Source of the DNA: an uncultured Verrucomicrobiota bacterium
GTDB lineage: Bacteria; Verrucomicrobiota; Kiritimatiellia; RFP12; UBA1067
Assembly (NCBI GenBank): GCA_937901395.1
Contig: CALCDB010000080.1
Location: forward strand, 1-9,858
Reading direction: 5' to 3'
DNA length: 9,858 bases
Under the pieces are notes generated by a model. The model was not told the origin of the DNA, made no database searches, and saw only the letters and a program-made list of their open reading frames with translations. The position numbers and the translations under genes are program-made. Shown piece after piece: positions 5,374 to 9,858 of this stretch (position 1 is its first letter; every line of letters begins with the position of its first letter).

Positions 5374-8226
5374 ATGGTAAATGCATGCATTTTGGCGGCT
5401 ATGACAATGATGAATGGCTTTGGCGTAAAATCGAAAGAAGTAGTTCCGGAGGTATCTGCTACCTTATGGAAGATGGAGTATGTTAAAAATGGCGCTGAGT
5501 TGGTTTGGATGGATTGCGAAGACGAAAACCGAACTTTCGCCATCGCATTTCGCACGCTACCCAATGACGATAGCGGAGTAGCGCACATAGTCGAGCATTC
5601 CGTGCTTTGTGGTTCGGAGAAGTTTCCGAGTCGCCAGCCATTCGTCGAGATGCTCAAGAGTTCTCCGCATACCTACCTTAACGCCTCCACATCGTGTGAC
5701 GTTACGGTATATCCATGCGCTTCGCGAAACGAGAAGGATTTTCTGAATTTAGTCGATGTATACATTGATGCGGTGTTCAATCCACTTTCGGTGAAATATG
5801 ATTGGGCGATGCGTCAGGAGGGCTGGCACTATGAATTTGACGGCAAGAACTTGACGCGTAATGGTGTTGTTTATTCCGAGATGAAGGGTTCATTGGCGAA
5901 TCCCAATACCATCGCGATGAATTCGCTTATGAAGATGCTCTTTCCCAATTCGCCATATCAATGGATTTCTGGCGGCGACCCCGAGCATATTCCAGAATTG
6001 ACGTTTGAAAAATATCGTGCTTTCCATTCGCGCTTTTATCATCCATCCAACGCCCGTATTTTCTTGTATGGCAAGATTGATTTGGAGAAGACATTGCCGA
6101 TAATAGCGAGGGCGCTTGATAAATACGAGCGGCGAGATGAAAAAGTAATTATTCCATGGCAAGCTGCAGTTAGCGGCAAGACGACGCGGAAATATGCGAG
6201 CAACGAGACCAAAGATCGCACGATCGTCTACGATGGTTATGTGTATTCCCGTTACGACGAGCGGGAGAAATTGCTTGGATTGGAAATCTTGACGGAATTG
6301 TTGACGGGGAGTAATTTCTCGCCATTGAAGAAGCCGCTTTTAGATGCGGGGCTATGCGAGGATGTAAGGTTCGGGGTTTTGCGTTTGCAGCAGCCGATGA
6401 TTATCATGAGCTGTCAGAACGTCAAAGACGGCAAGAGCGATGAATGCCGGAAAATGATTAATGAAACATTGGTGAAGATATGCAAGGAAGGCATTGATGG
6501 CAAGCGCATTTTGCAACTTCTGGACAAGTATGAATTTAGCAGTAAAGAATGGGATTCGGCGAATCGCGGAGTGGCCACGCTTTTTGAGGTGCTGAACACT
6601 TGGATATATGGGGGCGATCCGCTGATGAATCTTGAATCCGAAAAGTATTATGCATCGCTTCGCAAGCGCGTTGGCACGGGTTGGTACGAGCAACTGTTGA
6701 AAGAGGCGGTAGTCGATAATCCATATCATTGCGAACTTACCATGGTCCCTTCAAATACGCTTACCGAAGAGAAGGCGATCGAGGATAAAAAGAAACTTGA
6801 AGAGATCAAGGCGACGATGAGCGAAAACGAGCTAAAGCAAATCGCAGATGCGGCGGCATGGCTCAAGCGACATCAAAGTGAACCGGAATCAAAGGAAGTC
6901 CTCGCCACCTTGCCAAGATTGGGGTTGAGCGATATTCAGCGCGAGTGCAAGTTGCCGAAGAGCGAGATGATCAAGGTGGACAATGTGGTAACGATACGTC
7001 CAAAGTTGGAGATTAATGGCTTTTTCTACCTGAATTTATGTTTTGCGCTGGATGGGCTTAGCACCGATGAGCTTTTGGATGTTCCGCTCATGGCGGAATT
7101 ATTTGGAGAGCTTGGAAGCGCAAATTATTCCGCGGAAGCATTAAAGGGCGAGTTGGATGGCAAATTGGGACGTTTTGGACTATCCACAAAAGCGTATGAA
7201 AATGGATCGCAATTGATTGTGCAGATAGCGGCGCTAAATTCCCATCGCGATGATGTATTGGCCTTAATAAAGGAAGTGTTATTGTCCACTGATTTTAGCA
7301 ATCAGGAGGCGATTGAGAAGTTGCGTTTACAAGGGCGTGAATATATGGAGTACAAGGCGCGTGGCAAGGGTGCGCTGGAATTGGCGTGTCTACGGGCGCG
7401 GAGTTGTATTGGCTCTCTCAAAGGGGCGCGGGATTTTGAATTGTTTGATGGAGTTTCGCAATTGCGGCATTTGCAAAAGGGGACGATAGGCGACATGGCG
7501 ATATTATCGCGCAAGATATTCTCGCGCGAACGACTGACGATTTGCACCGCTGGAGGATTATCGGATGAGTATCTTCGCAAGGTGATCGCAATTTTCCCGG
7601 AGAATGGCGGAATAAAGTCGAGTGAGGGCAATGAGCCAGCCAGTTTAGCGGCGAACGACGAGGGCTTCGCAATTGAGGGGGAGGTAAGCTATGCCGCCCA
7701 AGTAGCGAAACTGCCAGTTGGGGTGGAATACAATGGGGCTCAACAAGTAGCGGCGAAAATAATTTCGCTTGAGCATCTCTGGCAAGAGATTCGTATCAAG
7801 GGGGGCGCTTATGGCGTTTATTTCTATCTTAAGCCAAATGGCGCGGTGGTATATTGCAGTTATCGCGATCCAAACCCGGCGCGCACATATTCAGTGTTCG
7901 CGGATGTCGGCAAAGCATTGGAAGAATTTGTAAAGCAGGGGCATTCGTTTGAAAAGTATCAGATTTCCACGGCGGAAGATACCGATCCAAACCTTTCCAA
8001 ACGCGAGCAACTATCTTTTGCACAGGCGTTATATTTCAATGGCAGGACGGGTGATTTTCTGCAACGAATTCGAGATGAGATATTATCAACGAGTGCGGAA
8101 GACTTGCTTAATTTCGCAGAGACATTGAAGGCGATTTCCAAGACGGGGCTTCGTTGCGCGTTTGGCAATGAAAAGGCATTGGAAAAGTGTGGGCTTGATC
8201 ACATTGAGAAAGTGACGTCATTTTGA
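5374..8226 (+). CDS. M16C zinc metalloprotease (presequence protease/PreP-like)
   Basis: A large clamshell peptidase of the insulinase superfamily; M16C members degrade unstructured peptides of up to about 65 residues inside a closed chamber. The inverted zinc motif HxxEH is present as His71-Ile-Val-Glu74-His75 in GVAHIVEHSVLCGS. The distal zinc-ligand Glu169 lies in GVVYSEMKG. The substrate-positioning Arg807/Tyr813 pair lies in IRIKGGAYGVYF near the C-terminus. Also seen: SSPHTYLNASTSCDVTVYP (97-114) and a charged hinge linker around residues 465-510. 950 residues, the full length for a single-chain M16C enzyme with both halves. No convincing signal peptide: the first residues (MVNACILAAM) lack a basic n-region, so it is probably cytoplasmic. 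Family homology starts around residue 13 (NGFGV), so the first dozen residues, which coincide with a perfect palindrome in the DNA, may be a lineage-specific extension. One base separates it from the ELM1-family gene, so coupling is likely. Confidence 0.94.
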   Translation: MVNACILAAMTMMNGFGVKSKEVVPEVSATLWKMEYVKNGAELVWMDCEDENRTFAIAFRTLPNDDSGVAHIVEHSVLCGSEKFPSRQPFVEMLKSSPHTYLNASTSCDVTVYPCASRNEKDFLNLVDVYIDAVFNPLSVKYDWAMRQEGWHYEFDGKNLTRNGVVYSEMKGSLANPNTIAMNSLMKMLFPNSPYQWISGGDPEHIPELTFEKYRAFHSRFYHPSNARIFLYGKIDLEKTLPIIARALDKYERRDEKVIIPWQAAVSGKTTRKYASNETKDRTIVYDGYVYSRYDEREKLLGLEILTELLTGSNFSPLKKPLLDAGLCEDVRFGVLRLQQPMIIMSCQNVKDGKSDECRKMINETLVKICKEGIDGKRILQLLDKYEFSSKEWDSANRGVATLFEVLNTWIYGGDPLMNLESEKYYASLRKRVGTGWYEQLLKEAVVDNPYHCELTMVPSNTLTEEKAIEDKKKLEEIKATMSENELKQIADAAAWLKRHQSEPESKEVLATLPRLGLSDIQRECKLPKSEMIKVDNVVTIRPKLEINGFFYLNLCFALDGLSTDELLDVPLMAELFGELGSANYSAEALKGELDGKLGRFGLSTKAYENGSQLIVQIAALNSHRDDVLALIKEVLLSTDFSNQEAIEKLRLQGREYMEYKARGKGALELACLRARSCIGSLKGARDFELFDGVSQLRHLQKGTIGDMAILSRKIFSRERLTICTAGGLSDEYLRKVIAIFPENGGIKSSEGNEPASLAANDEGFAIEGEVSYAAQVAKLPVGVEYNGAQQVAAKIISLEHLWQEIRIKGGAYGVYFYLKPNGAVVYCSYRDPNPARTYSVFADVGKALEEFVKQGHSFEKYQISTAEDTDPNLSKREQLSFAQALYFNGRTGDFLQRIRDEILSTSAEDLLNFAETLKAISKTGLRCAFGNEKALEKCGLDHIEKVTSF
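5379..5392. repeat. Perfect 14-base palindrome AAATGCATGCATTT
   Basis: Self-complementary over all 14 bases, centred between 5385 and 5386. It lies 3 bases downstream of the M16C start codon, covering codons 2-7. Under equal base frequencies fewer than one such perfect 14-mer is expected in a window of this size. It could be a protein-binding site or an initiation-region RNA structure; no function can be shown here. Confidence 0.5.
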
Positions 8227-8232
8227 TATAAT
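8204..8232 (+). promoter_or_regulatory. Near-consensus extended -10 sigma-70 promoter for dxr
   Basis: The -35 TTGAGA (8204-8209, 5 of 6 to consensus), a 17-base spacer, and a perfect -10 TATAAT (8227-8232). The bases TGA directly before the -10 supply the TGn extension and are also the stop codon of the M16C gene (8224-8226). Transcription would start near 8238-8241, only about 4-7 bases before the dxr ATG at 8245, giving a nearly leaderless transcript. It would give dxr-rseP a supply of mRNA independent of the upstream genes. The housekeeping sigma consensus of this organism is assumed, not known. Confidence 0.65.
8209..8224. promoter_or_regulatory. Imperfect palindrome between -35 and -10, possible operator
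   Basis: AAAGTGACGTCATTTT reads as an inverted repeat with 7 of 8 positions paired around a perfect TGACGTCA core (8213-8220). It fills the promoter spacer, the classic position for a repressor site. It also encodes the last residues of the M16C protease, and palindromes of this quality occur by chance a few times per 10 kb, so only the location makes it notable. Confidence 0.3.
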
Positions 8233-8244
8233 AAGCGCAAAAAG

Positions 8245-9303
8245 ATGGCGAAGAAAATCATAATACTTGGAGCGACTGGGTCGATTGGCGATAGCGCAAT
8301 CGATGTGATTCGGACGCATCGTGATGATTTTCAGCTCATAGCGGTTACGGCGCTTAATTCGCGTGAGAAATGCGAGCGGATTGCACATGAATTTTCCGCG
8401 CGCGCATACGTGGGGGAAAATGCGGCACAATTGGCGGTAGAGGAGAACGAAGCGGATATATGCTTAGTTGCCACGGTGGGCGTTTCGGGTATCAAGCCTA
8501 CGCTCGTGGCCATTGAGAAAGAAATGGATATAGCCCTTGCCACGAAAGAGGTAATGGTAATGGCCGGAGAATTGGTTACCGCACGCGCCAAAGCAAAGGG
8601 AGTAAAGTTTCTGCCCGTGGATAGTGAGCATAGCGCCATATTTCAGGCGCTTCAAGGCGGCGGCGAGATTGACAAGCTGATTCTTACGGCTTCTGGGGGG
8701 CCGTTCTTAGACGAGCCAGAGGATCTCTCCAAGGTGACGATATCGGAAGCATTGAATCATCCACGGTGGAAGATGGGGGCGAAGGTTACGATTGATTCTT
8801 CAACGATGATGAATAAGGGGTTTGAAATTTTGGAGGCGCGGTGGCTTTTTGATGTTCCAGTCAAGGATATTGAAGTCGTGGTTCATCCAGAATCAATTAT
8901 TCATTCGTTGGTAACCTTCAAGGATGGCTCCACCATCGCCCAGATGTGTCCGCCGGATATGCGCGTTCCAATACAATATGCGTTGTCTTGGCCGCAGCGA
9001 CTTGAGGCAAAGCGAGCGAGACTTGATTTGTCCGCGATTGGCAAGCTTACTTTCCGTGCGCCAGACGAGCGGCGGTTCCCATGCTTGAAATTAGTGAAGC
9101 AGGCCTGCGAGACCGGCGGATGCGCGACTGCGATCTTAGCGGCGGCAGACGAGTGGGCGGTGAAGGCGTTTTTGGAGGGCAGAATAGGTTATTTGGATAT
9201 CGCGAACACGGTAGAGCGTTGCCTTGAAAACGCACCAACATTCAGATGCGATTCCTTTGACAGCATAATGGAGGCAAACGATTGGGTATGGAGATTCTTG
9301 TAA
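8245..9303 (+). CDS. dxr: 1-deoxy-D-xylulose 5-phosphate reductoisomerase
   Basis: Converts DXP to MEP with NADPH and a divalent metal, the committed step of the non-mevalonate isoprenoid pathway; cytoplasmic. NADPH-binding GATGSIG at residues 9-15; ATKEVMVMAGE (99-109) replaces the usual LANKES-type motif but keeps the Lys-Glu pair; VDSEHSAIFQ (125-134) gives metal ligands Asp126 and Glu128; TASGGPF (148-154); HPRWKMG (172-178) carries the flexible-loop His172 and Trp175; DSSTMMNKGFEILEA (184-198) gives Asn190, Lys191 and the third metal ligand Glu194; VVHPESIIHS (212-221) and PPDMRVPI follow. At 352 residues it is shorter than the familiar roughly 380-400; about 24 residues are missing from the N-terminal nucleotide-binding part before ATKE compared with the E. 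coli enzyme as I recall it. ATG at 8245 directly precedes the GATGSIG strand; no Shine-Dalgarno is visible. Its 3' end overlaps rseP. Confidence 0.97.
   Translation: MAKKIIILGATGSIGDSAIDVIRTHRDDFQLIAVTALNSREKCERIAHEFSARAYVGENAAQLAVEENEADICLVATVGVSGIKPTLVAIEKEMDIALATKEVMVMAGELVTARAKAKGVKFLPVDSEHSAIFQALQGGGEIDKLILTASGGPFLDEPEDLSKVTISEALNHPRWKMGAKVTIDSSTMMNKGFEILEARWLFDVPVKDIEVVVHPESIIHSLVTFKDGSTIAQMCPPDMRVPIQYALSWPQRLEAKRARLDLSAIGKLTFRAPDERRFPCLKLVKQACETGGCATAILAAADEWAVKAFLEGRIGYLDIANTVERCLENAPTFRCDSFDSIMEANDWVWRFL
9270..9274 (+). promoter_or_regulatory. Shine-Dalgarno of rseP inside dxr
   Basis: GGAGG within the dxr coding region, 7 bases before TTG 9282 and 13 bases before ATG 9288. The spacing suits TTG better, which leaves the rseP start ambiguous by two codons. 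Confidence 0.5.
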
Positions 9304-9858
9304 CGATATTATATATCATCGCGTGCGTGTTGATGTTTGCGTTGGCGATTTTGATTCATGAATTCGGCCATTTTGTCGTAGCGCTCAAATTGGGTTTGCG
9401 GGTAGAGGCGTTTTCTATTGGCTTTGGGCCTGCGTTATGGAAGAAGAAGATAAATGGGGTTGAATATAGGATATCGGCACTCCCGCTTGGTGGATATGTG
9501 AGCATTCCCGATGTTGATCCGGAAGGAACGAAGGCATTGGAGGGCGGCGGCAAGGCGGATGTTGAGGCGAAGGCGAAAATACCTGCGTGGAAAGAAGTCT
9601 TAGTGGCGTTGGCGGGCCCTATTATGAATATCGTACTCGCCTTGATTCTGGCGGTCGTTTTATCGCTTGTGCCATCGGTTGAGTTTGGGCAATTACCGGC
9701 GAAAATCGGCATGGTTATCAAGGAAGGTCCAGCCGATAAGGCGGGCATGAAAGCCGGAGATGTCGTTAAGTCGATTGATGGGGTCGAGGTAAATTGCTGG
9801 ACGGAGATGATGACGGAGGTCCAGATCAGCGGAGGACGCGAGACGGAGTTCGTGATCG
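9288..9858 (+). CDS. rseP: RseP-like site-2 protease, M50B (3'-truncated by window edge)
   Basis: A membrane-embedded zinc metalloprotease that cuts transmembrane segments, for example anti-sigma factors, within the inner membrane. 190 codons are visible and the frame runs off the window. Residues 5-24 form TM1, containing HEFGH (His24, Glu25, His28, the zinc-binding HExxH). ALPLGGYV (64-71) is the conserved membrane-associated loop, LAGPIMNIVLALILAVVLSLV (from residue 108) is the next TM segment with the AGPxxN signature, and a PDZ domain begins around GMVIKEGPADKAGMKAGDVVKSIDG. The spacer between GGYV and AGP is rich in Gly, Lys and Glu. Start choice: ATG 9288 overlaps dxr by 16 bases, with GGAGG (9270-9274) 13 bases upstream. 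In-frame TTG at 9282 would give an ideal 7-base spacing and two extra residues. An in-frame stop at 9258 rules out longer starts. Next to dxr, as in many bacteria. Confidence 0.94.
   Translation, partial: MEILVTILYIIACVLMFALAILIHEFGHFVVALKLGLRVEAFSIGFGPALWKKKINGVEYRISALPLGGYVSIPDVDPEGTKALEGGGKADVEAKAKIPAWKEVLVALAGPIMNIVLALILAVVLSLVPSVEFGQLPAKIGMVIKEGPADKAGMKAGDVVKSIDGVEVNCWTEMMTEVQISGGRETEFVI

Noticed and set aside
5374..5412. The N-terminus of the M16C protease as a secretion signal
   Set aside because: There is no basic n-region, the hydrophobic stretch is short and broken by Asn/Thr, and no clear cleavage site is visible.
1..9858. Defence system, mobile element, CRISPR array or RNA gene
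   Set aside because: All sequence is taken up by seven recognisable housekeeping-type genes with junctions of 18 bases or less; no repeat array, transposase, integrase or tRNA-like fold was seen.

Overview
The window is a dense, single-strand block of seven genes, all on the + strand, from what looks like a Gram-negative bacterium. The evidence for that is an RseP-type site-2 protease, the MEP isoprenoid enzyme Dxr, and an ELM1-family protein. Composition is moderate in GC. The clostridial/Bacteroides-like flavour of PPDK and NadE, the spacer between the LPLGGYV and AGP motifs of RseP, and the M16C protease would fit an anaerobe of the Verrucomicrobiota/Kiritimatiellota/Lentisphaerota group. 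That placement is a low-confidence impression, not a demonstrated assignment. I see no mobile element, CRISPR array, tRNA or rRNA, and there is no gene-free stretch longer than about 20 bases.

Layout: (1) bases 1-2424, the 3' part of pyruvate phosphate dikinase (ppdK), with codon use strongly biased to AAG/ATC/GCG-type codons, as in a highly expressed gene; (2) 2421-3434, a NAD+ synthetase that resembles the synthetase half of the glutamine-dependent enzyme but lacks the nitrilase-like glutaminase half; its first about 33 codons contain a strong hairpin; (3) 3452-4444, an NrnA-type DHH/DHHA1 phosphoesterase; (4) 4437-5372, an ELM1-family protein; (5) 5374-8226, an M16C (PreP-like) zinc metalloprotease; (6) 8245-9303, dxr; (7) 9288 to the window end, the first 190 codons of rseP. 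Junctions are -4, +17, -8, +1, +18 and -16 bases, so translational coupling and co-transcription are likely.

The first three enzymes touch AMP and pyrophosphate. NadE releases AMP + PPi, NrnA releases AMP from pAp and NMPs from nanoRNAs, and PPDK run towards pyruvate consumes AMP + PPi to regenerate ATP. This is a possible metabolic logic for the cluster, but it is inference.

The clearest regulatory signal is a near-consensus sigma-70 promoter at the M16C/dxr junction: TTGAGA, 17 bases, TATAAT, with an extended -10 TG supplied by the M16C stop codon. It sits so close to the dxr ATG that the transcript would be nearly leaderless, and dxr has no visible Shine-Dalgarno. An imperfect 16-base palindrome lies between the -35 and the -10. 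A perfect 14-base palindrome lies just inside the M16C start. Apart from these signals and the truncated NadE, the gene content is conventional. I found no convincing novel multi-gene system.
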